This document shows, piece after piece, positions 23,536 through 38,219 of a DNA stretch of 64,000 nucleotides. Origin of the DNA: Flabesymbios commensalis (taxonomy: Eukaryota; Annelida; Polychaeta; Terebellida; Flabelligeridae); NCBI GenBank assembly GCA_964017125.1, contig CAXHKU010000940.1:1-64000 (forward strand). The letters are read 5' to 3'. Positions within the stretch are counted from its first letter, which is position 1. Every line of letters starts with the position of its first letter. Position numbers and translations under genes: made by a program. The notes beneath the pieces were generated by a model. That model worked only from the letters and a program-made list of their open reading frames with translations. It made no database searches and was not told where the DNA came from.

Positions 23536-26464
23536 TACAAGCGTTCTTGCTATTAGCTGTTGTGAAGTCTGTGTGGTCAGATTATGAAAACTATACCAGA
23601 CTCAGTGTTTAGGTCGTCATCAACACCAATCTGGATTATAATCATCATTTGGGTTGGAGCCTGTCGAGTTGGGCACATAAGCTACAGGCTTTGATTTATC
23701 TGCTGATTAATAATGTAGATTTGGTGCAGTTGCACGGCCAAATAGATGCTTAGTCTATATAAGTTTCATTATTTGGCAATGCGGGACTACTTTTCAATAA
23801 CCAATAGCAAATAGTGCTTCAATTTGTGTGAAACAGGTATATAATGTGTATATTAGACATTTTGTGATGCGAATAAGATAAAATACTTCACAGTCCAATA
23901 CGCATACTATATTTATTTATATATATATATAGTAGTGATCTGGAAAAGTAAGTTTCTAGCAGGCAAAGTATGAGCACTATGTCGGTTGCCTCACAGGTTA
24001 GGTCTGAAAATACATCACTCCACAAACGCAAACAGGCAGACTTGGCCCCGGAAACGGATTGTTATTGCAATCCACCATTAAAGTCTAATTGGAAAGTATT
24101 GGTCAACGTGGAATAAGATTGGAAGCATCCTGTATCAAATCAACTGTACAGATCATCAATGCAGAGAGGGTGAGATGCCAGTGGAGTTGGCACTGAGAAG
24201 GGTTGCTGTAGACATCCAAGAGGAACTTTTTCATTACACTATTGTTCCAATTGGTATTAAAGTAATTTATTTTAAAAATAAATTAAAACAAAATTACTTT
24301 TAGTTTTAAAATTAGATTTCATACATTGACACAACACTTCAATTAAAATTACAATTAAATTACTTTAAAGTAAAATCAGCTTCAAATTAAAAGTAGGATT
24401 AAAATAAACTTAGAATTCACAATTAAAATAGCACTGTGCTGTGTCAATGAGGGCGAATTCGACTTGGACAGAACGCCATTTCGGATGGGAAATCTGCAGA
24501 CAGTCTTGGCGGCAGATATAGTCAAATTTAATTCTGGAGTAGATAATCTGCCAATCCAGTCTGCACGACGGTTTAGGTATAGTGATCTGCATGAGGATTA
24601 CTGACGTGTAGTTGTTTAGACAAAGGTATCTCTGTTTCAGAATTGAACTTTGACGCTGTGGACATTTTGTTCGTGCTTTAAGCAATTGGAACTTTGCTCT
24701 TGGACCATAGTATCTATCTGAAATGCATTTGTTTTAATCAAGTCATTAATTGCCTAAAATGCAAGGTGTACATCTATGCCGCACAAATGACAGTTTTTAC
24801 ACTTTTGCATACCGTGAAGGATGCAGCTGTACTTCCAGGTAACCAGCCCTTTTTCAAATGCATATCTGCTTGGATCACGTAATATGGCGAAATTCTGATT
24901 AGAAATCATAGTTCAGGTCGGTTCCAATTATGGCCCAACTCGATTGGGATCAATTTGTGTTGTGGGTTCGAACTCGGTGTGGAGACAGAATACATGCTCT
25001 AACAGGCAGTGCGTTTGGAAAAGGTTTCTTTACCTGGCAGTATAACCTGGTCTCCAACAAAAGGAGGAAGTGAACAAAGCCTAAACTTGTGCAATATATG
25101 TGTATACCAGGTGTATTTTATAAAATGTGATAAGAGGCGAGCAAATAAGTTGAAAGGTGGATCAGCTAGGTCTCTAGTTGTAATGTTCAGCACGTCGTTA
25201 ATTAAATTTAACGTCAAATTAGATGCCTATTTTAAATAAGTTTTCTACATAATTAAACAATTTATTCTCACTAGCATCTGTAAATGGCAGCTTTGTTATT
25301 TATATTTTTTTGTGATTACAGACGCCGATTAGGAAATATCAACATGCAAGAGGTCACTTATAAAGGTATGCTAAGTGTCTGAAGCAAACTAAATAACTTT
25401 TAATTAGATTAAAAATCGGAATGAGGTTCTGAGAACTAACTCGATTCGGTGTCAATTTTGATCTTATTGCTGGTCTGTGCACCTCACTTGGCACACATTT
25501 GTTTCAATCCAAAATTCGGTTAACTCAGATAATAACATTCCTGATTCAAGAATACTATGATTTACACTTTTTTAATCACCGGATAATCGGTTCAAATTTG
25601 CAAAAATTCAAGATGGCAGACAAAAAAACAAATGGCCGATTGTCATTAAGGCTTTTGAAACGTGCACAGGAGAAGCAAAGCGAGTCATCGTCTCAACTGT
25701 GTACCATCACCATTTCACCGTTTACGGCGAAGGGGCACAGCCCCTTTCGAAACCCCATGAACATAGTTTTAGAGTAGGCGCGCGCGGAAATGGGTCACTT
25801 TTTAGGGTAAGGAAAGTTTTTTTCCCCAGAGAAAAACACGAAACAACAATACAGCCAACAAAATGCGCCAATTGTTATAAGGTTTTTGAAACGTGCACAC
25901 GAGAAGCAAAGCGAGCCATTGTCTCAACTGTGTACCATTACCGTTTACATTATTAAACAATTTGTTCTCACTAGCATCTACTGCTTTATTATTTATTTAT
26001 ATTTTTTGTGATTACAGACGCCGATTAGGAAATATCAACACGCAGTTGAAGATGAGACGTACTACTCGCAAGAGGTCACCTGAAGAGGTATGCTAAGTGT
26101 TTTGAATAAAACTAAATAACTTTTAATTACATTAAAAGTAGGAATGAGGTTCTAAGAAATTTCGATCTTATTGCTAATCTGTACAGCTGACTTGGCACAG
26201 AGTTATTTCAATCTAAAACTTAGTCGACTAATCTGCCAACATAGATTGCATGGTGGATTGTGATACTGATTTGAATTCGGATTGCTAGTCTTGTCTGTTT
26301 ATGTGATGGAATGATGTAATTTTAGAAATGGCCTTACAGGAACTGACGTGCTTGTTCTTGCCAGATTTGGACTTCCTTTTAAAGGTTATAGTATTTGGCT
26401 TGAAATAATTTATTCAATTCAAATTGCATAATGTCTATAAAGCAATGTACACTGTTTTTACGAA
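23536..26464 (+). repeat. Array unit 9 (2929 bp)
   Basis: Carries the 19-bp deletion (junction 26158/26159) and the change TTTTAAATAAG in place of TTTTAACTTAAG near 25234, which is one base shorter. The C at the site that is T in units 10-12 is still ancestral. Confidence 0.95.
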
Positions 26465-29393
26465 TACAAGCGTTCTTGCTATTAGCTGTTGTGAAGTCTG
26501 TGTGGTCAGATTATGAAAACTATACCAGACTCAGTGTTTAGGTCGTCATCAACACCAATCTGGATTATAATCATCATTTGGGTTGGAGCCTGTCGAGTTG
26601 GGCACATAAGCTACAGGCTTTGATTTATCTGCTGATTAATAATGTAGATTTGGTGCAGTTGCACGGCCAAATAGATGCTTAGTCTATATAAGTTTCATTA
26701 TTTGGCAATGCGGGACTACTTTTCAATAACCAATAGCAAATAGTGCTTCAATTTGTGTGAAACAGGTATATAATGTGTATATTAGACATTTTGTGATGCG
26801 AATAAGATAAAATACTTCACAGTTCAATACGCATACTATATTTATTTATATATATATATAGTAGTGATCTGGAAAAGTAAGTTTCTAGCAGGCAAAGTAT
26901 GAGCACTATGTCGGTTGCCTCACAGGTTAGGTCTGAAAATACATCACTCCACAAACGCAAACAGGCAGACTTGGCCCCGGAAACGGATTGTTATTGCAAT
27001 CCACCATTAAAGTCTAATTGGAAAGTATTGGTCAACGTGGAATAAGATTGGAAGCATCCTGTATCAAATCAACTGTACAGATCATCAATGCAGAGAGGGT
27101 GAGATGCCAGTGGAGTTGGCACTGAGAAGGGTTGCTGTAGACATCCAAGAGGAACTTTTTCATTACACTATTGTTCCAATTGGTATTAAAGTAATTTATT
27201 TTAAAAATAAATTAAAACAAAATTACTTTTAGTTTTAAAATTAGATTTCATACATTGACACAACACTTCAATTAAAATTACAATTAAATTACTTTAAAGT
27301 AAAATCAGCTTCAAATTAAAAGTAGGATTAAAATAAACTTAGAATTCACAATTAAAATAGCACTGTGCTGTGTCAATGAGGGCGAATTCGACTTGGACAG
27401 AACGCCATTTCGGATGGGAAATCTGCAGACAGTCTTGGCGGCAGATATAGTCAAATTTAATTCTGGAGTAGATAATCTGCCAATCCAGTCTGCACGACGG
27501 TTTAGGTATAGTGATCTGCATGAGGATTACTGACGTGTAGTTGTTTAGACAAAGGTATCTCTGTTTCAGAATTGAACTTTGACGCTGTGGACATTTTGTT
27601 CGTGCTTTAAGCAATTGGAACTTTGCTCTTGGACCATAGTATCTATCTGAAATGCATTTGTTTTAATCAAGTCATTAATTGCCTAAAATGCAAGGTGTAC
27701 ATCTATGCCGCACAAATGACAGTTTTTACACTTTTGCATACCGTGAAGGATGCAGCTGTACTTCCAGGTAACCAGCCCTTTTTCAAATGCATATCTGCTT
27801 GGATCACGTAATATGGCGAAATTCTGATTAGAAATCATAGTTCAGGTCGGTTCCAATTATGGCCCAACTCGATTGGGATCAATTTGTGTTGTGGGTTCGA
27901 ACTCGGTGTGGAGACAGAATACATGCTCTAACAGGCAGTGCGTTTGGAAAAGGTTTCTTTACCTGGCAGTATAACCTGGTCTCCAACAAAAGGAGGAAGT
28001 GAACAAAGCCTAAACTTGTGCAATATATGTGTATACCAGGTGTATTTTATAAAATGTGATAAGAGGCGAGCAAATAAGTTGAAAGGTGGATCAGCTAGGT
28101 CTCTAGTTGTAATGTTCAGCACGTCGTTAATTAAATTTAACGTCAAATTAGATGCCTATTTTAAATAAGTTTTCTACATAATTAAACAATTTATTCTCAC
28201 TAGCATCTGTAAATGGCAGCTTTGTTATTTATATTTTTTTGTGATTACAGACGCCGATTAGGAAATATCAACATGCAAGAGGTCACTTATAAAGGTATGC
28301 TAAGTGTCTGAAGCAAACTAAATAACTTTTAATTAGATTAAAAATCGGAATGAGGTTCTGAGAACTAACTCGATTCGGTGTCAATTTTGATCTTATTGCT
28401 GGTCTGTGCACCTCACTTGGCACACATTTGTTTCAATCCAAAATTCGGTTAACTCAGATAATAACATTCCTGATTCAAGAATACTATGATTTACACTTTT
28501 TTAATCACCGGATAATCGGTTCAAATTTGCAAAAATTCAAGATGGCAGACAAAAAAACAAATGGCCGATTGTCATTAAGGCTTTTGAAACGTGCACAGGA
28601 GAAGCAAAGCGAGTCATCGTCTCAACTGTGTACCATCACCATTTCACCGTTTACGGCGAAGGGGCACAGCCCCTTTCGAAACCCCATGAACATAGTTTTA
28701 GAGTAGGCGCGCGCGGAAATGGGTCACTTTTTAGGGTAAGGAAAGTTTTTTTCCCCAGAGAAAAACACGAAACAACAATACAGCCAACAAAATGCGCCAA
28801 TTGTTATAAGGTTTTTGAAACGTGCACACGAGAAGCAAAGCGAGCCATTGTCTCAACTGTGTACCATTACCGTTTACATTATTAAACAATTTGTTCTCAC
28901 TAGCATCTACTGCTTTATTATTTATTTATATTTTTTGTGATTACAGACGCCGATTAGGAAATATCAACACGCAGTTGAAGATGAGACGTACTACTCGCAA
29001 GAGGTCACCTGAAGAGGTATGCTAAGTGTTTTGAATAAAACTAAATAACTTTTAATTACATTAAAAGTAGGAATGAGGTTCTAAGAAATTTCGATCTTAT
29101 TGCTAATCTGTACAGCTGACTTGGCACAGAGTTATTTCAATCTAAAACTTAGTCGACTAATCTGCCAACATAGATTGCATGGTGGATTGTGATACTGATT
29201 TGAATTCGGATTGCTAGTCTTGTCTGTTTATGTGATGGAATGATGTAATTTTAGAAATGGCCTTACAGGAACTGACGTGCTTGTTCTTGCCAGATTTGGA
29301 CTTCCTTTTAAAGGTTATAGTATTTGGCTTGAAATAATTTATTCAATTCAAATTGCATAATGTCTATAAAGCAATGTACACTGTTTTTACGAA
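26465..29393 (+). repeat. Array unit 10 (2929 bp)
   Basis: Carries three linked variants: T at 26824 (CAGTTCAATACG), the one-base-shorter TTTTAAATAAG and the 19-bp deletion. The same set is found in unit 11. Confidence 0.95.
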
Positions 29394-32322
29394 TACAAGC
29401 GTTCTTGCTATTAGCTGTTGTGAAGTCTGTGTGGTCAGATTATGAAAACTATACCAGACTCAGTGTTTAGGTCGTCATCAACACCAATCTGGATTATAAT
29501 CATCATTTGGGTTGGAGCCTGTCGAGTTGGGCACATAAGCTACAGGCTTTGATTTATCTGCTGATTAATAATGTAGATTTGGTGCAGTTGCACGGCCAAA
29601 TAGATGCTTAGTCTATATAAGTTTCATTATTTGGCAATGCGGGACTACTTTTCAATAACCAATAGCAAATAGTGCTTCAATTTGTGTGAAACAGGTATAT
29701 AATGTGTATATTAGACATTTTGTGATGCGAATAAGATAAAATACTTCACAGTTCAATACGCATACTATATTTATTTATATATATATATAGTAGTGATCTG
29801 GAAAAGTAAGTTTCTAGCAGGCAAAGTATGAGCACTATGTCGGTTGCCTCACAGGTTAGGTCTGAAAATACATCACTCCACAAACGCAAACAGGCAGACT
29901 TGGCCCCGGAAACGGATTGTTATTGCAATCCACCATTAAAGTCTAATTGGAAAGTATTGGTCAACGTGGAATAAGATTGGAAGCATCCTGTATCAAATCA
30001 ACTGTACAGATCATCAATGCAGAGAGGGTGAGATGCCAGTGGAGTTGGCACTGAGAAGGGTTGCTGTAGACATCCAAGAGGAACTTTTTCATTACACTAT
30101 TGTTCCAATTGGTATTAAAGTAATTTATTTTAAAAATAAATTAAAACAAAATTACTTTTAGTTTTAAAATTAGATTTCATACATTGACACAACACTTCAA
30201 TTAAAATTACAATTAAATTACTTTAAAGTAAAATCAGCTTCAAATTAAAAGTAGGATTAAAATAAACTTAGAATTCACAATTAAAATAGCACTGTGCTGT
30301 GTCAATGAGGGCGAATTCGACTTGGACAGAACGCCATTTCGGATGGGAAATCTGCAGACAGTCTTGGCGGCAGATATAGTCAAATTTAATTCTGGAGTAG
30401 ATAATCTGCCAATCCAGTCTGCACGACGGTTTAGGTATAGTGATCTGCATGAGGATTACTGACGTGTAGTTGTTTAGACAAAGGTATCTCTGTTTCAGAA
30501 TTGAACTTTGACGCTGTGGACATTTTGTTCGTGCTTTAAGCAATTGGAACTTTGCTCTTGGACCATAGTATCTATCTGAAATGCATTTGTTTTAATCAAG
30601 TCATTAATTGCCTAAAATGCAAGGTGTACATCTATGCCGCACAAATGACAGTTTTTACACTTTTGCATACCGTGAAGGATGCAGCTGTACTTCCAGGTAA
30701 CCAGCCCTTTTTCAAATGCATATCTGCTTGGATCACGTAATATGGCGAAATTCTGATTAGAAATCATAGTTCAGGTCGGTTCCAATTATGGCCCAACTCG
30801 ATTGGGATCAATTTGTGTTGTGGGTTCGAACTCGGTGTGGAGACAGAATACATGCTCTAACAGGCAGTGCGTTTGGAAAAGGTTTCTTTACCTGGCAGTA
30901 TAACCTGGTCTCCAACAAAAGGAGGAAGTGAACAAAGCCTAAACTTGTGCAATATATGTGTATACCAGGTGTATTTTATAAAATGTGATAAGAGGCGAGC
31001 AAATAAGTTGAAAGGTGGATCAGCTAGGTCTCTAGTTGTAATGTTCAGCACGTCGTTAATTAAATTTAACGTCAAATTAGATGCCTATTTTAAATAAGTT
31101 TTCTACATAATTAAACAATTTATTCTCACTAGCATCTGTAAATGGCAGCTTTGTTATTTATATTTTTTTGTGATTACAGACGCCGATTAGGAAATATCAA
31201 CATGCAAGAGGTCACTTATAAAGGTATGCTAAGTGTCTGAAGCAAACTAAATAACTTTTAATTAGATTAAAAATCGGAATGAGGTTCTGAGAACTAACTC
31301 GATTCGGTGTCAATTTTGATCTTATTGCTGGTCTGTGCACCTCACTTGGCACACATTTGTTTCAATCCAAAATTCGGTTAACTCAGATAATAACATTCCT
31401 GATTCAAGAATACTATGATTTACACTTTTTTAATCACCGGATAATCGGTTCAAATTTGCAAAAATTCAAGATGGCAGACAAAAAAACAAATGGCCGATTG
31501 TCATTAAGGCTTTTGAAACGTGCACAGGAGAAGCAAAGCGAGTCATCGTCTCAACTGTGTACCATCACCATTTCACCGTTTACGGCGAAGGGGCACAGCC
31601 CCTTTCGAAACCCCATGAACATAGTTTTAGAGTAGGCGCGCGCGGAAATGGGTCACTTTTTAGGGTAAGGAAAGTTTTTTTCCCCAGAGAAAAACACGAA
31701 ACAACAATACAGCCAACAAAATGCGCCAATTGTTATAAGGTTTTTGAAACGTGCACACGAGAAGCAAAGCGAGCCATTGTCTCAACTGTGTACCATTACC
31801 GTTTACATTATTAAACAATTTGTTCTCACTAGCATCTACTGCTTTATTATTTATTTATATTTTTTGTGATTACAGACGCCGATTAGGAAATATCAACACG
31901 CAGTTGAAGATGAGACGTACTACTCGCAAGAGGTCACCTGAAGAGGTATGCTAAGTGTTTTGAATAAAACTAAATAACTTTTAATTACATTAAAAGTAGG
32001 AATGAGGTTCTAAGAAATTTCGATCTTATTGCTAATCTGTACAGCTGACTTGGCACAGAGTTATTTCAATCTAAAACTTAGTCGACTAATCTGCCAACAT
32101 AGATTGCATGGTGGATTGTGATACTGATTTGAATTCGGATTGCTAGTCTTGTCTGTTTATGTGATGGAATGATGTAATTTTAGAAATGGCCTTACAGGAA
32201 CTGACGTGCTTGTTCTTGCCAGATTTGGACTTCCTTTTAAAGGTTATAGTATTTGGCTTGAAATAATTTATTCAATTCAAATTGCATAATGTCTATAAAG
32301 CAATGTACACTGTTTTTACGAA
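29394..32322 (+). repeat. Array unit 11 (2929 bp)
   Basis: Identical to unit 10 at all diagnostic sites: T at 29753, TTTTAAATAAG and the 19-bp deletion. Confidence 0.95.
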
Positions 32323-35270
32323 TACAAGCGTTCTTGCTATTAGCTGTTGTGAAGTCTGTGTGGTCAGATTATGAAAACTATACCAGACTCAGTGTTTAGG
32401 TCGTCATCAACACCAATCTGGATTATAATCATCATTTGGGTTGGAGCCTGTCGAGTTGGGCACATAAGCTACAGGCTTTGATTTATCTGCTGATTAATAA
32501 TGTAGATTTGGTGCAGTTGCACGGCCAAATAGATGCTTAGTCTATATAAGTTTCATTATTTGGCAATGCGGGACTACTTTTCAATAACCAATAGCAAATA
32601 GTGCTTCAATTTGTGTGAAACAGGTATATAATGTGTATATTAGACATTTTGTGATGCGAATAAGATAAAATACTTCACAGTTCAATACGCATACTATATT
32701 TATTTATATATATATATAGTAGTGATCTGGAAAAGTAAGTTTCTAGCAGGCAAAGTATGAGCACTATGTCGGTTGCCTCACAGGTTAGGTCTGAAAATAC
32801 ATCACTCCACAAACGCAAACAGGCAGACTTGGCCCCGGAAACGGATTGTTATTGCAATCCACCATTAAAGTCTAATTGGAAAGTATTGGTCAACGTGGAA
32901 TAAGATTGGAAGCATCCTGTATCAAATCAACTGTACAGATCATCAATGCAGAGAGGGTGAGATGCCAGTGGAGTTGGCACTGAGAAGGGTTGCTGTAGAC
33001 ATCCAAGAGGAACTTTTTCATTACACTATTGTTCCAATTGGTATTAAAGTAATTTATTTTAAAAATAAATTAAAACAAAATTACTTTTAGTTTTAAAATT
33101 AGATTTCATACATTGACACAACACTTCAATTAAAATTACAATTAAATTACTTTAAAGTAAAATCAGCTTCAAATTAAAAGTAGGATTAAAATAAACTTAG
33201 AATTCACAATTAAAATAGCACTGTGCTGTGTCAATGAGGGCGAATTCGACTTGGACAGAACGCCATTTCGGATGGGAAATCTGCAGACAGTCTTGGCGGC
33301 AGATATAGTCAAATTTAATTCTGGAGTAGATAATCTGCCAATCCAGTCTGCACGACGGTTTAGGTATAGTGATCTGCATGAGGATTACTGACGTGTAGTT
33401 GTTTAGACAAAGGTATCTCTGTTTCAGAATTGAACTTTGACGCTGTGGACATTTTGTTCGTGCTTTAAGCAATTGGAACTTTGCTCTTGGACCATAGTAT
33501 CTATCTGAAATGCATTTGTTTTAATCAAGTCATTAATTGCCTAAAATGCAAGGTGTACATCTATGCCGCACAAATGACAGTTTTTACACTTTTGCATACC
33601 GTGAAGGATGCAGCTGTACTTCCAGGTAACCAGCCCTTTTTCAAATGCATATCTGCTTGGATCACGTAATATGGCGAAATTCTGATTAGAAATCATAGTT
33701 CAGGTCGGTTCCAATTATGGCCCAACTCGATTGGGATCAATTTGTGTTGTGGGTTCGAACTCGGTGTGGAGACAGAATACATGCTCTAACAGGCAGTGCG
33801 TTTGGAAAAGGTTTCTTTACCTGGCAGTATAACCTGGTCTCCAACAAAAGGAGGAAGTGAACAAAGCCTAAACTTGTGCAATATATGTGTATACCAGGTG
33901 TATTTTATAAAATGTGATAAGAGGCGAGCAAATAAGTTGAAAGGTGGATCAGCTAGGTCTCTAGTTGTAATGTTCAGCACGTCGTTAATTAAATTTAACG
34001 TCAAATTAGATGCCTATTTTAAATAAGTTTTCTACATAATTAAACAATTTATTCTCACTAGCATCTGTAAATGGCAGCTTTGTTATTTATATTTTTTTGT
34101 GATTACAGACGCCGATTAGGAAATATCAACATGCAAGAGGTCACTTATAAAGGTATGCTAAGTGTCTGAAGCAAACTAAATAACTTTTAATTAGATTAAA
34201 AATCGGAATGAGGTTCTGAGAACTAACTCGATTCGGTGTCAATTTTGATCTTATTGCTGGTCTGTGCACCTCACTTGGCACACATTTGTTTCAATCCAAA
34301 ATTCGGTTAACTCAGATAATAACATTCCTGATTCAAGAATACTATGATTTACACTTTTTTAATCACCGGATAATCGGTTCAAATTTGCAAAAATTCAAGA
34401 TGGCAGACAAAAAAACAAATGGCCGATTGTCATTAAGGCTTTTGAAACGTGCACAGGAGAAGCAAAGCGAGTCATCGTCTCAACTGTGTACCATCACCAT
34501 TTCACCGTTTACGGCGAAGGGGCACAGCCCCTTTCGAAACCCCATGAACATAGTTTTAGAGTAGGCGCGCGCGGAAATGGGTCACTTTTTAGGGTAAGGA
34601 AAGTTTTTTTCCCCAGAGAAAAACACGAAACAACAATACAGCCAACAAAATGCGCCAATTGTTATAAGGTTTTTGAAACGTGCACACGAGAAGCAAAGCG
34701 AGCCATTGTCTCAACTGTGTACCATTACCGTTTACATTATTAAACAATTTGTTCTCACTGGCATCTACTGCTTTATTATTTATTTATATTTTTTGTGATT
34801 ACAGACGCCGATTAGGAAATATCAACACGCAGTTGAAGATGAGACGTACTACTCGCAAGAGGTCACCTGAAGAGGTATGCTAAGTGTTTTGAATAAAACT
34901 AAATAACTTTTAATTACATTAAAAGTAGGAATGAGGTTCTAAGAACCAGCTCCATTTGGTGTTAATTTCGATCTTATTGCTAATCTGTACAGCTGACTTG
35001 GCACAGAGTTATTTCAATCTAAAACTTAGTCGACTAATCTGCCAACATAGATTGCATGGTGGATTGTGATACTGATTTGAATTCGGATTGCTAGTCTTGT
35101 CTGTTTATGTGATGGAATGATGTAATTTTAGAAATGGCCTTACAGGAACTGACGTGCTTGTTCTTGCCAGATTTGGACTTCCTTTTAAAGGTTATAGTAT
35201 TTGGCTTGAAATAATTTATTCAATTCAAATTGCATAATGTCTATAAAGCAATGTACACTGTTTTTACGAA
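32323..35270 (+). repeat. Array unit 12 (2948 bp, mosaic)
   Basis: A mosaic unit. Its left part matches units 10-11 (T at 32692 and TTTTAAATAAG). Its right part has the 19 bases present and G at 34760 (CACTGGCATC in segment B), shared only with unit 13. The switch lies between about 34020 and 34760 and looks like an exchange or conversion junction. Confidence 0.94.
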
Positions 35271-38219
35271 TACAAGCGTTCTTGCTATTAGCTGTTGTGA
35301 AGTCTGTGTGGTCAGATTATGAAAACTATACCAGACTCAGTGTTTAGGTCGTCATCAACACCAATCTGGATTATAATCATCATTTGGGTTGGAGCCTGTC
35401 GAGTTGGGCACATAAGCTACAGGCTTTGATTTATCTGCTGATTAATAATGTAGATTTGGTGCAGTTGCACGGCCAAATAGATGCTTAGTCTATATAAGTT
35501 TCATTATTTGGCAATGCGGGACTACTTTTCAATAACCAATAGCAAATAGTGCTTCAATTTGTGTGAAACAGGTATATAATGTGTATATTAGACATTTTGT
35601 GATGCGAATAAGATAAAATACTTCACAGTCCAATACGCATACTATATTTATTTATATATATATATAGTAGTGATCTGGAAAAGTAAGTTTCTAGCAGGCA
35701 AAGTATGAGCACTATGTCGGTTGCCTCACAGGTTAGGTCTGAAAATACATCACTCCACAAACGCAAACAGGCAGACTTGGCCCCGGAAACGGATTGTTAT
35801 TGCAATCCACCATTAAAGTCTAATTGGAAAGTATTGGTCAACGTGGAATAAGATTGGAAGCATCCTGTATCAAATCAACTGTACAGATCATCAATGCAGA
35901 GAGGGTGAGATGCCAGTGGAGTTGGCACTGAGAAGGGTTGCTGTAGACATCCAAGAGGAACTTTTTCATTACACTATTGTTCCAATTGGTATTAAAGTAA
36001 TTTATTTTAAAAATAAATTAAAACAAAATTACTTTTAGTTTTAAAATTAGATTTCATACATTGACACAACACTTCAATTAAAATTACAATTAAATTACTT
36101 TAAAGTAAAATCAGCTTCAAATTAAAAGTAGGATTAAAATAAACTTAGAATTCACAATTAAAATAGCACTGTGCTGTGTCAATGAGGGCGAATTCGACTT
36201 GGACAGAACGCCATTTCGGATGGGAAATCTGCAGACAGTCTTGGCGGCAGATATAGTCAAATTTAATTCTGGAGTAGATAATCTGCCAATCCAGTCTGCA
36301 CGACGGTTTAGGTATAGTGATCTGCATGAGGATTACTGACGTGTAGTTGTTTAGACAAAGGTATCTCTGTTTCAGAATTGAACTTTGACGCTGTGGACAT
36401 TTTGTTCGTGCTTTAAGCAATTGGAACTTTGCTCTTGGACCATAGTATCTATCTGAAATGCATTTGTTTTAATCAAGTCATTAATTGCCTAAAATGCAAG
36501 GTGTACATCTATGCCGCACAAATGACAGTTTTTACACTTTTGCATACCGTGAAGGATGCAGCTGTACTTCCAGGTAACCAGCCCTTTTTCAAATGCATAT
36601 CTGCTTGGATCACGTAATATGGCGAAATTCTGATTAGAAATCATAGTTCAGGTCGGTTCCAATTATGGCCCAACTCGATTGGGATCAATTTGTGTTGTGG
36701 GTTCGAACTCGGTGTGGAGACAGAATACATGCTCTAACAGGCAGTGCGTTTGGAAAAGGTTTCTTTACCTGGCAGTATAACCTGGTCTCCAACAAAAGGA
36801 GGAAGTGAACAAAGCCTAAACTTGTGCAATATATGTGTATACCAGGTGTATTTTATAAAATGTGATAAGAGGCGAGCAAATAAGTTGAAAGGTGGATCAG
36901 CTAGGTCTCTAGTTGTAAGGTTCAGCACGTCGTTAATTAAATTTAACGTCAAATTAGATGCCTATTTTAACTTAAGTTTTCTACATAATTAAACAATTTA
37001 TTCTCACTAGCATCTGTAAATGGCAGCTTTGTTATTTATATTTTTTTGTGATTACAGACGCCGATTAGGAAATATCAACATGCAAGAGGTCACTTATAAA
37101 GGTATGCTAAGTGTCTGAAGCAAACTAAATAACTTTTAATTAGATTAAAAATCGGAATGAGGTTCTGAGAACTAACTCGATTCGGTGTCAATTTTGATCT
37201 TATTGCTGGTCTGTGCACCTCACTTGGCACACATTTGTTTCAATCCAAAATTCGGTTAACTCAGATAATAACATTCCTGATTCAAGAATACTATGATTTA
37301 CACTTTTTTAATCACCGGATAATCGGTTCAAATTTGCAAAAATTCAAGATGGCAGACAAAAAAACAAATGGCCGATTGTCATTAAGGCTTTTGAAACGTG
37401 CACAGGAGAAGCAAAGCGAGTCATCGTCTCAACTGTGTACCATCACCATTTCACCGTTTACGGCGAAGGGGCACAGCCCCTTTCGAAACCCCATGAACAT
37501 AGTTTTAGAGTAGGCGCGCGCGGAAATGGGTCACTTTTTAGGGTAAGGAAAGTTTTTTTCCCCAGAGAAAAACACGAAACAACAATACAGCCAACAAAAT
37601 GCGCCAATTGTTATAAGGTTTTTGAAACGTGCACACGAGAAGCAAAGCGAGCCATTGTCTCAACTGTGTACCATTACCGTTTACATTATTAAACAATTTG
37701 TTCTCACTGGCATCTACTGCTTTATTATTTATTTATATTTTTTGTGATTACAGACGCCGATTAGGAAATATCAACACGCAGTTGAAGATGAGACGTACTA
37801 CTCGCAAGAGGTCACCTGAAGAGGTATGCTAAGTGTTTTGAATAAAACTAAATAACTTTTAATTACATTAAAAGTAGGAATGAGGTTCTAAGAACCAGCT
37901 CCATTTGGTGTTAATTTCGATCTTATTGCTAATCTGTACAGCTGACTTGGCACAGAGTTATTTCAATCTAAAACTTAGTCGACTAATCTGCCAACATAGA
38001 TTGCATGGTGGATTGTGATACTGATTTGAATTCGGATTGCTAGTCTTGTCTGTTTATGTGATGGAATGATGTAATTTTAGAAATGGCCTTACAGGAACTG
38101 ACGTGCTTGTTCTTGCCAGATTTGGACTTCCTTTTAAAGGTTATAGTATTTGGCTTGAAATAATTTATTCAATTCAAATTGCATAATGTCTATAAAGCAA
38201 TGTACACTGTTTTTACGAA
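35271..38219 (+). repeat. Array unit 13 (2949 bp)
   Basis: Full-length unit with a private G at 36919 (GTTGTAAGGTTC) and G at 37709 in segment B, shared with unit 12. Confidence 0.95.
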
